Shown: positions 27,909 through 36,880 of the stretch, one piece after another
Layout of the letters: each line of letters opens with the position of its first letter
How positions within the stretch are numbered: the stretch's first letter is position 1
Assembly (NCBI RefSeq): GCF_013085465.1
Contig: NZ_CP049838.1
Location: 4,278,001 to 4,342,000 of the forward strand
DNA: 64,000 nucleotides
Direction of reading: 5' to 3'
Source: Streptomyces asoensis
Lineage (GTDB): Bacteria > Actinomycetota > Actinomycetes > Streptomycetales > Streptomycetaceae
The notes under the pieces: generated by a model
What the model was told of the DNA's origin: nothing
Database searches by the model: none
Seen by the model: only the letters and a program-made list of their open reading frames with translations
Translations under genes and position numbers: made by a program

Positions 27909-28922
27909 CTATTCCACCCCTGTGTCGAGGGTCTGACCGGCGGCGATGTTGCTCGGGTCGACGCCGATGAGGTCCCTGTTCTCGTCGTAGAGGGCACGCC
28001 ATCCACCGTCGAGACCAAGGGAGTCGGCGATGGACGCGAGAGAGTCGCCCTCCTGGACGACATAGGTGGCCGCGGCATGCCGACCGGCGGAGGCGGCGGT
28101 GGTGCCGTCCACGCCGGCGTCGGTCGCGCTCTTGGTCGCGGCCTCGTCGGCGGTGGCACCGCGGTGCTTGCCCGAGCCGAGGGAGCCGGTGTCGACAAGG
28201 CTCCAAGAACCTTCATCCTGGACGTATTTGTCCGAGTCGTCCGTCCCCGGGGTCGCCGTGGGCGAGCCGTCGCCCGTCGAGCCGTCACCCTGGCCGCCGG
28301 AACCGCCGGACGTTCCGGAGTCATCCGTGGCGGAGGAAGAGGACGAAGGGGAGGAAGCGGACGCCGAGGGAGAACTGGAGGAATCAGCGGACGAGTCGGA
28401 CGAGTCGGTCGAGGAGTCGTCGCCGGTCGAGGAGCCCGAGGATCCGGACAACCCCCGGGACAGGTCGGACAATCCGGAAGACCCAGATGAGTCGGACGAG
28501 TCGGACGAGTCGTCCGCCACGCCGGTGTCCACGCTCAGCGCGCCGTTCTCCTGGGTGAGCCCGGAGGTCAGCCCGCAGGTGCCCCACGCGCCGATCCCCT
28601 CGGCCGCGAGCACCTTCTGCGCCACGGCGATCTGCTGGCTGCGGCTGGCCAGGTCGGGACTGGTCGCGTAGTCGAGGCCGCCGTGCGCCACCCAGTCCTT
28701 CTGGGTGAGGCTCAGACCGCCGTACTCGCCACCACCCTCGTCGGCGCTCCACGAGCCGCCGGTCTCGCACTGCGCCACCTTGTCCCACACCGTGCCGTCG
28801 GCCGCGCTCGCGCCGGAGGCGGCGAGCAGCGGGATGGCGATGGCGGAGCCCGTCACTCCGGCCGCGACAAGGAGGGCCGGGGCCTGGCGGGGGCGACGGT
28901 GACGACCGTTCCCGGAGAGCAT
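27909..28922 (-). CDS. Second resuscitation-promoting-factor-like protein with long Ser/Asp linker
   Basis: 337 residues. A signal peptide ends SGASA-ADGTVW; the Rpf domain is VWDKVAQCETGGSWSADEGG (catalytic Glu retained) and GGLSLTQKDWVAHGG. Between about residues 130 and 240 there is an extreme Ser/Asp/Gly low-complexity linker. A C-terminal LysM-like domain (TYVVQEGDSLASIADSLGLD, SNIAAGQTLDTG) anchors it to the wall. It differs from the first factor in having no riboswitch in its leader. Paralogous neighbours probably act together in wall remodelling during germination. Confidence 0.88.
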   Translation of the reverse strand: MLSGNGRHRRPRQAPALLVAAGVTGSAIAIPLLAASGASAADGTVWDKVAQCETGGSWSADEGGGEYGGLSLTQKDWVAHGGLDYATSPDLASRSQQIAVAQKVLAAEGIGAWGTCGLTSGLTQENGALSVDTGVADDSSDSSDSSGSSGLSDLSRGLSGSSGSSTGDDSSTDSSDSSADSSSSPSASASSPSSSSSATDDSGTSGGSGGQGDGSTGDGSPTATPGTDDSDKYVQDEGSWSLVDTGSLGSGKHRGATADEAATKSATDAGVDGTTAASAGRHAAATYVVQEGDSLASIADSLGLDGGWRALYDENRDLIGVDPSNIAAGQTLDTGVE

Positions 28923-29127
28923 GCGAGGGGCCTTTCTCTGGACAGCACTGACCGGCGCGGCGGGTGAAACCGAAGCGTCGCGCTGACGAGTGAACGTATC
29001 GGCAGACGATCACTTGTCACAAGTTAATGCCGCGCAGATCACGTGAAGATCACAGACTTGAGTGTTGGTCACCTTTGCTCCGCCGAACGGTCACACTCCG
29101 GCTGACATTCGGTCAGACACGGACCGG
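28923..29127 (-). promoter_or_regulatory. Promoter region of the second Rpf gene
   Basis: 205 bases upstream of the second Rpf, downstream of the P450 stop. It is AT-richer than neighbours and contains dyads such as GTGATCTTCACGTGATC and CTTGTGACAAGTG (minus strand), candidate regulator sites. No ydaO consensus is present. Confidence 0.4.
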
Positions 29128-30423
29128 TTATGAGCCGGAATGCACCGGGGTGAACTCGACCGGCAGAGTCCGCAGTCCGCGCATGATGAGCCCACCCCGC
29201 CACCTCAACTCGGCCGGATCCGCGGCCAGTCGGAGGTCGGGCAGGCGGGTGAGCAGCGTGGCCAGCGCGGTCTGGCCCTCCAGCCGGGCCAGCGGGGCGC
29301 CCAGGCAGTAGTGGATGCCGTGGCCGTAGCCGAGGTGCTGGTTGTCGCGGCGGGACAGGTCGAGGGTGTCGGGGTCCGAGAAACGCGCCGGGTCACGGTC
29401 GGCGGCCGCCAGCACCACGAGCACGGGGTCGCCGGGCGCGATGCCCTGCCCTCCGATGCTCAGCGGCTCGGTCGCGAACCGCCAGGTGGCGAGTTCCACG
29501 GGGCCGTCGTAGCGCAGGAGTTCCTCGACGCCCGTCTCGAGGAGGCCGCGGTCGCCGTCGTCCTCGGTGAGCGACCGCTGGAGGCGTTCGCGCTGCTCGG
29601 GATGGGTGAGGAGGGCGTATGTGCCGTTGCCGATGAGATTGACGGTCGTCTCGAAGCCGGCGAACAGCAGGATGAAGGCCATGGCGGCGGCCTCGTTCTC
29701 GGTGAGGTGCTCGCCGTGGTCCGAGGCACGGATCAGACCGGAGATGAGGTCCTCACCGGGAGCCGGGTCGGCGGGGAGCTCCGCGCGCTTGCGGTGGATG
29801 AGCTCCAGCAGATAACCGCGCATCTTCTTCACCGACCGCGCGACACCGCCCCGCGGGCCCCCGCCGTGCCGGATCATCATCCCCGCCCAGTCGCGGAAGT
29901 CGTCCTGGTCCTCACGGGGGACGCCCAGGAGGTCGCAGATCGCGTAGATGGGGAGAGGGAAGGCGAAGTCGTGGATGAGGTCGGCCCGGCCCTCGGCGGC
30001 GAACCGGTCGATGAGCTGATCCGTCAGCTCCTGGACGCGGGGCGCGAACTCGGCGACCCGGCGGGGCGTGAAGGCCTTGCTGACGAGCCGTCGCAGCCGG
30101 GTGTGGTCCGGCGGGTCGATGTTGAGCAGATGCGTCATCAGCTCGGCCTTGCGCTCACCGGGGATGCCGGTCTTGCCCTTGGCGTGCGCCGGTTCGTCGT
30201 GGTGCGCCGGGTTCTTGGAGAGCCGCTGGTCGGCGAGGGCCTGTTTGGCGTCGGCGTACCGGGTGACCAGCCAGGCCTCGACACCACTGGGCAGGACGGT
30301 GCGGTGCACGGGCGCGTGCTCGCGCAGCCAGGCGTAGGCGGGGTAGGGGTCGGTCGCGAACTCCCAGGTGAAGAGTTCGGGAGCGGTGCGGTCCGGGTTG
30401 TCTGTGTCGGGCTGCTCGGTCAC
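29128..30423 (-). CDS. Cytochrome P450 (CYP107-like)
   Basis: A 431-residue soluble heme monooxygenase. Motifs are the I-helix FAGFETTVN, EELLR (ExxR) and the heme loop GYGHGIHYCLGAPLARLE with the thiolate Cys. The position next to the Rpf genes corresponds to CYP107U1 of S. coelicolor, which, as I recall, has been linked to sporulation. The GTG start at 30423 overlaps the stop of the NTPase gene (GTGA). No ferredoxin or reductase is adjacent, so it must use general redox partners. The substrate is unknown. Confidence 0.9.
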   Translation of the reverse strand: MTEQPDTDNPDRTAPELFTWEFATDPYPAYAWLREHAPVHRTVLPSGVEAWLVTRYADAKQALADQRLSKNPAHHDEPAHAKGKTGIPGERKAELMTHLLNIDPPDHTRLRRLVSKAFTPRRVAEFAPRVQELTDQLIDRFAAEGRADLIHDFAFPLPIYAICDLLGVPREDQDDFRDWAGMMIRHGGGPRGGVARSVKKMRGYLLELIHRKRAELPADPAPGEDLISGLIRASDHGEHLTENEAAAMAFILLFAGFETTVNLIGNGTYALLTHPEQRERLQRSLTEDDGDRGLLETGVEELLRYDGPVELATWRFATEPLSIGGQGIAPGDPVLVVLAAADRDPARFSDPDTLDLSRRDNQHLGYGHGIHYCLGAPLARLEGQTALATLLTRLPDLRLAADPAELRWRGGLIMRGLRTLPVEFTPVHSGS

Positions 30424-32417
30424 TCCCTGACCGTATCCGGGCGGGCTGCGCGTGCCTGGCGGAGGGCGGCGAGGACACGGGCGGCCACAGCCTCGCTGTC
30501 GCCTCCCTGGACAGCCACCGTCAGCCAGTGCTCGGCACGGCCGACGAGGAGGAGTCCGAGATCCAGCTGGGCGCCGACATGGCCGGCCTCCGCCGCCATC
30601 TCCAGATAGCGGATCGCTTCGGCGTACTCACCTTGCTCTGCGAGGTAGTTCGCCAGGAAGTGAGCCGAACGCCTGTTCCGGTTCGCGAGCTTTCCGTACC
30701 AGTGTCGCACCTCGGCGTCGTGCCCGGCCCAGACCGCGAACTCGCCGAGAATCCGCAGAGTCTGCTCGTCATCCGCATCACCCACCGCGCGCACGGCCAT
30801 GCTGCCGACCGCCACCACCCCCATGGACTCGTCCGGGCTGTGTGCCCTCGCCACCTGGGCCATGACCCACCACAGGTGAGGATCCGGTGGCGGCAGATCC
30901 GGCGAGCGCAGCGCGTCCACGACCAGCGTCCCGCTCGCCCGCCAGGTTCCCTCCTCACCGGAGACCAGGAGGCCGCTGACGCCGAGCCGGGGCCTGGCCG
31001 CCCACTCCAGGTCATCCGCCGAGAAGGTCCCACTCGTCGTCGGCAGGTCCGCATAGGGGGCGAAGTCGGTGATCACGCTCTCCCACACCTCCAGGGGCAA
31101 CGCCCGCGTGATCCCGCATCGGGCCGCATCGACGGCAACGCGCACCAACAGGTGTCCGCTCGGCCGACCGGACGGACGACCCGCCCGACGCCATTCCTCC
31201 CACAGCTCCGGGCCGAGGGCGAGGTACTGAGTGACTCCCAGGGTGTCCCGCAGGCTCATGGCGTCCACGAGCCGTGGATCTTCCGCCCACGCAAGAGTCC
31301 CGAGTTCCGTCTCGCTCCAGCGGCAGGTCAACTCGACGGTGCGCGCCCCGCTCAGAACACGGGCGGTCGGGTGGTCCCGGAAACGGTGAGTGTCGTACGC
31401 CTCGTCTCTCATCGTGGCGAGAACGAGCACTCCCTCATGGGTGAGCCGGGCCAGGATGCCTGCCGTCAGACCCTGTTCGCCGACGTGGCTCTCCAGGTCG
31501 TCGAGCCACACCACATGGGTACCGGTTGGATCGCGGTCTCGGAGAGCGGAGGGGAGCTCGCGCAGATCTGTTCCGGGAGGGGCGGTGTAGACGCGGGTGT
31601 CGTCGCCGGTGCCGCGGTTCAAGGCGACCCAGGCGGTCATGGTCTTGCCGGACAGCGGCTCACCCGTGACCACGACCAGCCCGCCCGAGATCAGAGCGTC
31701 CGCCAGCAGCTCGTCGAGTTCGCCGTCACAGTCGCGTGGCACATACGGCGGGAGAACGGGCCCGTCGCCGAAGCGGCGCGAGGAACGCACGCCATGGGCG
31801 AGCCCCCGCAGCTCGGCCAGCCGGGGCCAGCTGTCGGCGGGGGGCCCACCGGGTCCGGATCCGTAGTTGTTCTGCACCCCGATCACCGGGCCGTGGAAGC
31901 TGTTCTGTCTGAAGTCGATGTGGTCCTGGGTGGTGTGGCCGGCGCGGACCGTATCGGAGCCGCCCTTCACGTCGGGAGCGAGCACGTCAGCGGCCCAGCC
32001 GCGGGAAGCCGCGTTCTCGGCATCCGCCGGCTTCATGACCGGAAGGTACAGGTCGTAGCCACAGGCGCCGCAGTAGATGTCGAGGTGGTCCATGGGCTCG
32101 TCGCAAGCCGGACAGGTGACGACTCTGGGCGCGAACGTCCGGATGAGCCCCAGGAGTTCGTCACCACTCCCCGGATGGGACCGCGCAACGTCGAGAAACC
32201 GCTTCCGCCATACGCTTTGAGCAGCCACCCGGGACGTCTTCCCGCTACGAAGTCTTTGGCGGCTGCCACCCAGGACACGACCCATGTCCAACGCCGGGTT
32301 GTGGCGAAAGTACCTCCCGAAGGACCACACGGCATGTTCACCCCAGCCGTCCGAGCCCATCACGGCCACCAGAGCTTCGGCCGCCGCGGCCGCCAGCACG
32401 TCCAACTCCCGTTTCAT
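30420..32417 (-). CDS. Large P-loop (STAND-like) NTPase with zinc ribbon and TPR/Sel1-like tail
   Basis: 665 residues. Residues 1-75 are helical (SDGWGEHAVWSFGRYFRHN), resembling N-terminal modules of Streptomyces NTPases. A zinc ribbon follows with Cys102/105 and Cys116/119 (CPACDE, YCGACG). Next is a short FHGPVIGVQNNYG motif, then a P-loop domain with Walker A GEPLSGKT (Lys258) and Walker B VVWLDDLE (Asp306/307), then the RDTLGVTQYLALGPELWEEW helical segment. The C-terminal 150 residues are helical with a Sel1/TPR-like repeat (LAEQGEYAEAIRYLEMAAEA). Such modular NTPases act in signalling or defence. It appears to be an accessory insertion, translationally coupled to the P450. The function is not known. 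Confidence 0.75.
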   Translation of the reverse strand: MKRELDVLAAAAAEALVAVMGSDGWGEHAVWSFGRYFRHNPALDMGRVLGGSRQRLRSGKTSRVAAQSVWRKRFLDVARSHPGSGDELLGLIRTFAPRVVTCPACDEPMDHLDIYCGACGYDLYLPVMKPADAENAASRGWAADVLAPDVKGGSDTVRAGHTTQDHIDFRQNSFHGPVIGVQNNYGSGPGGPPADSWPRLAELRGLAHGVRSSRRFGDGPVLPPYVPRDCDGELDELLADALISGGLVVVTGEPLSGKTMTAWVALNRGTGDDTRVYTAPPGTDLRELPSALRDRDPTGTHVVWLDDLESHVGEQGLTAGILARLTHEGVLVLATMRDEAYDTHRFRDHPTARVLSGARTVELTCRWSETELGTLAWAEDPRLVDAMSLRDTLGVTQYLALGPELWEEWRRAGRPSGRPSGHLLVRVAVDAARCGITRALPLEVWESVITDFAPYADLPTTSGTFSADDLEWAARPRLGVSGLLVSGEEGTWRASGTLVVDALRSPDLPPPDPHLWWVMAQVARAHSPDESMGVVAVGSMAVRAVGDADDEQTLRILGEFAVWAGHDAEVRHWYGKLANRNRRSAHFLANYLAEQGEYAEAIRYLEMAAEAGHVGAQLDLGLLLVGRAEHWLTVAVQGGDSEAVAARVLAALRQARAARPDTVRE

Positions 32418-32460
32418 ACAAGCCCCCGCGCCCCCGCAATCAGCTCAGGAGACAACGGTA

Positions 32461-33456
32461 CTAAGCTCTCAGCCCCTCGACACCCCGGATCGCGTCCCGG
32501 TACGCCCGGGCCGCCGCGCGCAGTGCCGCCTCCGGGTCGACGCCCTCCGATTCGGCTCGTGCCGCCAGGGCCAGCAGTTCGTAGCCGATGCCCTCGGCCG
32601 CCGGCAGCGGTACCTCCAGTCGTGCCGTGCGGGCCCGGGACACCAGCTTCGCCGCGAGGGCCAGGCCGGGCTGGTGGAGGGGGACGCCGTCGGTCACCGA
32701 CTCCCGCCGCTTCTCCGCCGCCTTCGTGCGCAGCCAGTGCTCCTTCACCTCCTCCGGGGTGGTGGCCGTGGCGTCGCCGAAGACGTGGGGGTGGCGGTGG
32801 ATGAGCTTGGCGACGATCGTGCCCGCGACGTCGTCGACGGAGAACGGGGACTCCTCGTCCTCCTCGGCGATGCGGGCGTGGAAGACGACCTGGAGCAGGA
32901 CGTCGCCCAGCTCCTCGCGGAGTTCGTCGTGGTCGCCGTCCTCGATCGCCTCGACCAGTTCGTACGACTCCTCGACCGCGTACTTCGCCAGGCCCTTGTG
33001 GGTCTGCCGGGAGGACCACGGGCATTCGGCGCGGATCCGGTCCATGACCTGGACGAGATCGAGGAGCCGGGCGCCGGGGAGGTCGTAGGAGGCGGGGAGC
33101 AGTTCCAGATCGGGCATGGACACGCGGCCGGAGCCGGCCAGGCGGGCCAGGCCGTCGGTGAGGGCCGGTTCGCCCTCGCCGGTGGCCACGACCACGACCG
33201 TGCGGCCGTCGGCACACGCGGCGAGCAGTTCCTCGGCGGTCGGGGAGGTCTCCTCGACGGTGATGCCCGCGTCCCGCAGATAGGGCAGCTGCGGATGCGC
33301 GCCGTCCGCGCACAGCACCCGGTCCGCCGTGCGCAGGGCCTGCCAGGCGGGCCAGGACAGCAGGCCGGGGGCGACCCGGTGGCTGGTGGTGAGCAGGACG
33401 ACGCGGCCGGGGGCGTCGGCCGTGGTGTGGGCAGCGGCGGAGCTGATGGCGTTCAC
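32461..33456 (-). CDS. mazG: MazG-family nucleoside triphosphate pyrophosphohydrolase
   Basis: A 331-residue house-cleaning enzyme hydrolysing non-canonical NTPs to NMP and pyrophosphate. The MazG core has CPWSSRQTHKGLAKYAVEES, EELGDVLLQVVFHA and the metal-binding Glu/Asp cluster; HPHVFGD and EVKEHWLRTKAAEK follow. The N-terminal 120 residues (VVLLTTSHRVAPGLLSWP) are a tetrapyrrole-methylase-like remnant usual in actinobacterial MazG. GTG at 33456 is preferred over GTG at 33474. Confidence 0.88.
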   Translation of the reverse strand: MNAISSAAAHTTADAPGRVVLLTTSHRVAPGLLSWPAWQALRTADRVLCADGAHPQLPYLRDAGITVEETSPTAEELLAACADGRTVVVVATGEGEPALTDGLARLAGSGRVSMPDLELLPASYDLPGARLLDLVQVMDRIRAECPWSSRQTHKGLAKYAVEESYELVEAIEDGDHDELREELGDVLLQVVFHARIAEEDEESPFSVDDVAGTIVAKLIHRHPHVFGDATATTPEEVKEHWLRTKAAEKRRESVTDGVPLHQPGLALAAKLVSRARTARLEVPLPAAEGIGYELLALAARAESEGVDPEAALRAAARAYRDAIRGVEGLRA

Positions 33457-33535
33457 ACCCCGAACGTAACCCACGCCCGTCAGCGGCCCCGCGAGTTATC
33501 CACAGGGCGGATCGACCGGTCGTACGATCACATGG

Positions 33536-34180
33536 TCACGTCGTCTGCTGCGTCCCGGCCGCCGAGATCTCCCGTACCCAGGGCGTCTTCGCGTCGACGC
33601 GGGCGACCTTCTGCGCGTCCCAGTTCCCGTAGCGCGGGTTGAGGTCGACGTCGAGTGCCTTCGACGCCTTGGACAGCGCGTTCCAGAAAGCGGGCTGGCT
33701 GGTGTTCGTGCCGAGCTCGGTGGCGAGCTTCTGGGCCTCCAGCTGGAGGCGGAGGTTCTCGTCGAGGCGCTGCGGCGGAATGCCGTACTGCTGGAGCCAC
33801 GCCGTCTCCAGACCCTGCGCGCCGCCCGCCTGCTGCTCCAGGCCGGCCCGCATCTCCTGGACCTCCCGGCGGCTGACGGTGATGCCCGCGTCCTCGGCGG
33901 CGCGGTGCAGCACCTTGTCGAGGACCATGCCGTGCAGGGTGTCGCGGGCGAGGGAGCCGGTCTGGGCGACGGCCTGCGCGTACTGGGCGTCGTCGGTGAC
34001 CGCGGCCCGCTGGGCCGTGCGCACCTCGTTCACCCGGCTCTCCAGTTGCGCGACGGTGATCCGCTGGCCGCCGACGACGGCCGCCGCGCCGGGATGCGCG
34101 TCGTTCCCGCAGGCGGCGAGGAGAGGGGCCGCCACGATCGCGGCGGACAGCAGGAGCGCGGTGCGACGACGGCGGTGCAA
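33536..34180 (-). CDS. SurA N-terminal-domain lipoprotein (chaperone-like)
   Basis: 214 residues. The start is TTG at 34180 with GGGAGG six bases upstream, which puts a proper signal peptide (LHRRRRTALLLSAAIVAAPL) at the N-terminus ending in the lipobox LAAC. The mature protein is the SurA-N helical domain (VVGGQRITVAQLESRVNEVR, REVQEMRAGLE). No peptidyl-prolyl isomerase domain is present. It is probably an extracytoplasmic folding factor. Gene order mazG-SurA-like-mfd is typical of Streptomyces. Confidence 0.82.
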   Translation of the reverse strand: MHRRRRTALLLSAAIVAAPLLAACGNDAHPGAAAVVGGQRITVAQLESRVNEVRTAQRAAVTDDAQYAQAVAQTGSLARDTLHGMVLDKVLHRAAEDAGITVSRREVQEMRAGLEQQAGGAQGLETAWLQQYGIPPQRLDENLRLQLEAQKLATELGTNTSQPAFWNALSKASKALDVDLNPRYGNWDAQKVARVDAKTPWVREISAAGTQQTT

Positions 34181-34381
34181 GGGAAACCTCCCGAGGAGAT
34201 TGTGCGACGGTGCACAAAGTCTTGCGGTGATCGATGGTAGGCAGTGGTGCGGCTGGGGCCAACCCATTCGACCAACGATTCACCAGGACTTCGGGCACCG
34301 CCGCGCCCGCTCGTCGCCCGCTCTTCGGTGCGAGGGCTCAGCCCCGCGCGCGCGGGGCACCCCTCACGAGGGCGATCCGGT

Positions 34382-35212
34382 TCAGCCGACGATGGCGACC
34401 GGGGCGTCCCACGCGTCGCGGTCCACGGTGATCGTGTAGCCGCCGCGGGTCTCCTTGCTGTTGACCATGTACTGGTGGCCGCGGCTGTGGTTGGTGTACT
34501 GGGTGGCGCCCCACGGCCAGTCGGTCGTCGTGGTGTCCTTCTTGTCCCACAGGGCGTACCAGAGGTTGCCCGGCAGGTCCGTCTTGTTCGTCGCGGTGGC
34601 GACGGCCTTGGCGCTGGAACTGCTGAAGCCGTAGTAGCCGGCCCGGTACGTCTTGGCGCGCAGCGTCTTGGTGAAGGAGCGCACATACGTCAACACGGCG
34701 TCGTTGCACGCCTTGTCGGTGATGTCGTAGGGCTCCATGTCGAGGTAGATCGGGCTGCCGGCCTTCATGCCGAGCGCCGAGGCCTTGGCGACCGCGTCCG
34801 CGCCGTCGGTCGCGCCGAGGGAGGCGGCCGTGGCGGCGGTGAGCTTCTCGGGGCTGGAGCCGGTCTGGCAGGACGGCTGGGCGCCCACGTAGATCGGGAT
34901 CAGCTTCCAGCCGACCGTGTTGACCGACTTCACCCAGGAGGCGGTCAGGTTGGGCTGCGCGCAGCCGCGGTTCTTGCCGCCGACGTAGACGGCGGCGCCC
35001 CCGTAGTAGCCGTCGGTCTTCCAGGCCTTCATCACGGCCAGCGAGGGCGCGGTGCAGGCGTCGAAGGCTCGGCCGGTGTACGTCTTCTGGGCGGGCCAGG
35101 TGGTGGCCGCCATCGAGGTCTGCGCCGCTATCCCGGCCCCCGCGAGGACGGCCGCGCCGGCCACGCCCCACGTGATGTATCTGCGCTTTCTGGACTGCCG
35201 GTGCTCGGCCAT
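34382..35212 (-). CDS. Secreted DUF1906 glycoside-hydrolase-like protein
   Basis: 276 residues. A signal peptide (RRYITWGVAGAAVLAGAG, ending TSMA-ATTW) precedes a TIM-barrel-like DUF1906 domain: AFDACTAPSLAVMKAW, GYYGGAAVYVGG, LIPIYVGAQPSC, SPIYLDMEPYD (acidic active-site-like residues) and RAGYYGFSSS. DUF1906 resembles GH25 lysozymes and the mycobacterial Tat protein Rv2525c, suggesting a role on peptidoglycan or arabinan. The ATG at 35212 follows GGGGTGGGG. Confidence 0.83.
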   Translation of the reverse strand: MAEHRQSRKRRYITWGVAGAAVLAGAGIAAQTSMAATTWPAQKTYTGRAFDACTAPSLAVMKAWKTDGYYGGAAVYVGGKNRGCAQPNLTASWVKSVNTVGWKLIPIYVGAQPSCQTGSSPEKLTAATAASLGATDGADAVAKASALGMKAGSPIYLDMEPYDITDKACNDAVLTYVRSFTKTLRAKTYRAGYYGFSSSSAKAVATATNKTDLPGNLWYALWDKKDTTTTDWPWGATQYTNHSRGHQYMVNSKETRGGYTITVDRDAWDAPVAIVG

Positions 35213-35477
35213 CCCCACCCCATCGTTCGTTTTCGCGTACGGCGATGTCGCTGCGTACGGTCGTGTCTGGCTGAAATCCCCTGATTCGGTGCGACGATAC
35301 GGCCTCGGCTCGACGTCCGGCACCCGAACGGAACGCACGGTAACCCGCGGCCTCTCACCGATCGGGAAACACCGGGCCCCCATAGGCACAAGATTCACTC
35401 ATGTCACAGTAAAGAAGCGATGCCCTGAAGCGGCCTGTCCGTGTCCTACCCTTGCCCCAGGTGACTTGGGGGGCGAC

Positions 35478-35882
35478 ATGACAATGCCGACGACGGCGAC
35501 CGGGGCGGGCGCGGAGAGACGGCTGACGGCCGGCTGGTTCCAGCGGCTCGCCTGGGTGGCCCTGGTCTGGGTCTCGCTGGGCTTCCTGGTCTGGGTGCCC
35601 TTCCTGTACGTGGCGACCCGCCGCGGCCTCTCCTCGGACTGGGTGGCCTTCGGCTCGTTCGCGCTGTACGAGTGCGTGATCCTGCCGTGGGCGGTGATCA
35701 CGCCCGACGGCGACGGGGACGCCTTCTTCGGCGTCGCCATACTGGTGACCCTGCTGACGGCGACGGTGCTGCTGCTGTCCGCGGTGTTCGACAAGAAGAT
35801 CCCGGCCGCCCAGCCGGCGTACGGGGCGGTCATGGCCCCTCAGGGCCAGCCGTATCAGCAGGGGTATCCGTACGGTCGGTAG
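35478..35882 (+). CDS. Small three-membrane-segment protein
   Basis: 134 residues with hydrophobic segments around LAWVALVWVSLGFLVWVPFL, WVAFGSFALYECVILPWAVI and FFGVAILVTLLTATVLLLSA, and a Gln/Tyr/Pro tail. GGGGGG precedes the ATG at 35478. No known family motif; the function is unknown. Confidence 0.65.
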   Translation: MTMPTTATGAGAERRLTAGWFQRLAWVALVWVSLGFLVWVPFLYVATRRGLSSDWVAFGSFALYECVILPWAVITPDGDGDAFFGVAILVTLLTATVLLLSAVFDKKIPAAQPAYGAVMAPQGQPYQQGYPYGR

Positions 35883-35960
35883 CCGCTGCGCGCGAAGCAC
35901 TTCGGGCCCGGCGCGGGGGAACGCTGTGGACACCGCCGGCAGCGACACCGCGCACCCGTC

Positions 35961-36707
35961 TCAAAGGCGGTGCCGCATCCACACGTTGGGCTCGACGTAC
36001 ACCGCGTAGTCCCGCTCCGGCTCGCACCGCACGGGGACCAGCGCGCCGGGCACTTCGATGTCGCCCTGCGTGTCGAAGGGCAGCCCGGTCCAGCGACGCC
36101 ACTCCGCCAGCGACCCCGCCACCGTCATCGAGGCCGGCGCGACCCGCTCGATGCTCGCGCCCGCCCGGGCGTGCACCCGCAGCCACGGGTCGTACGGCAA
36201 CCCGTCCTCCTCCCGCACCCGGTGCGCGTACTCCTCGATCGGGGTGTGCGGCTCGAGATGCTTGGCGTTCGGCCGGACCGGGGCCACGACCTCGGTGAAG
36301 CCCTTCGCCCGGGCACTGTCCCGCATCGCCGCGAGCATCCGCCCGGACAGCCCGAGGCCCTGCGCGTGCGGGGCGATGACGATCGAGATCGCGCTCACCG
36401 TGTCGGGCCGCGCCCCGCTCCGCTGATCGGCGAAGGCCCAGACGAGCACCTGGTCCCAGCCCCGGGCGGGCAGCCCGCCACGGCCGTCGGCGTGCAGGGC
36501 GAACGGCACGCTGTAGGCGTGGGCCACGACCTGCCCCCGCTCGTCCTGCGCGAACAGCACGTACTCCGGGAACTCGACGGGGATCCGGCCGTAGTGCGCG
36601 TTGCCCACCGGGTCCTGTGTCGCGAACCCCGGCCAGGTGTCGGGCATGTCCTGGACCGGGCCGAGCATCTCGGGCCGGTCGGCGAGGCTGGACACCTTCA
36701 GTTCCAT
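35961..36707 (-). CDS. GNAT-family N-acetyltransferase
   Basis: 248 residues. The acetyl-CoA loop is seen in VIAPHAQGLGLSGRMLAAM (the Q/R-x-x-G-x-G/A motif), preceded by strands AISIV and FAQDERGQVVAHAYSVPF. The C-terminal half is longer than a minimal GNAT and resembles a family in which the second half packs as a degenerate repeat. The substrate is unknown. The start at 36707 was chosen because upstream frame sequence is not protein-like. Confidence 0.75.
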   Translation of the reverse strand: MELKVSSLADRPEMLGPVQDMPDTWPGFATQDPVGNAHYGRIPVEFPEYVLFAQDERGQVVAHAYSVPFALHADGRGGLPARGWDQVLVWAFADQRSGARPDTVSAISIVIAPHAQGLGLSGRMLAAMRDSARAKGFTEVVAPVRPNAKHLEPHTPIEEYAHRVREEDGLPYDPWLRVHARAGASIERVAPASMTVAGSLAEWRRWTGLPFDTQGDIEVPGALVPVRCEPERDYAVYVEPNVWMRHRL

Positions 36708-36880
36708 ACGGTCACGGTAGGCGAGGAGAGGAACAAGCGGGACTGGATTTCGGCGGCCCCGGTCGCGCCGGTCGCCTCGTGCGCCTCGGTCACCTCGGTC
36801 GCTTCGGGGACCTCGGCGACTTCGGCAGCGCCGTGGGACCGCCATGAGGCCGCCGCGGGCCCGCCGTTCCACCGGTCCGC
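36708..36880. other. Intergenic segment with degenerate 9-bp repeats
   Basis: Between the HNH lipoprotein stop and the acetyltransferase start, a run of related nonamers (GCCTCGGTC, ACCTCGGTC, GCTTCGGGG and similar) occurs around 36765-36825. No gene is supported. Confidence 0.45.

Noticed and set aside
28923..29127. A second ydaO riboswitch upstream of the second Rpf gene
   Set aside because: The GGGGGACCC, GGGGTGAA and CCCGACAGCTCACCTCG hallmarks are all absent.
29128..30600. Plus-strand open frame antisense to the P450 (about 490 codons)
   Set aside because: It is a shadow of the P450 gene; the translated product is Val/Gly/Ala/Arg-rich with no family features.
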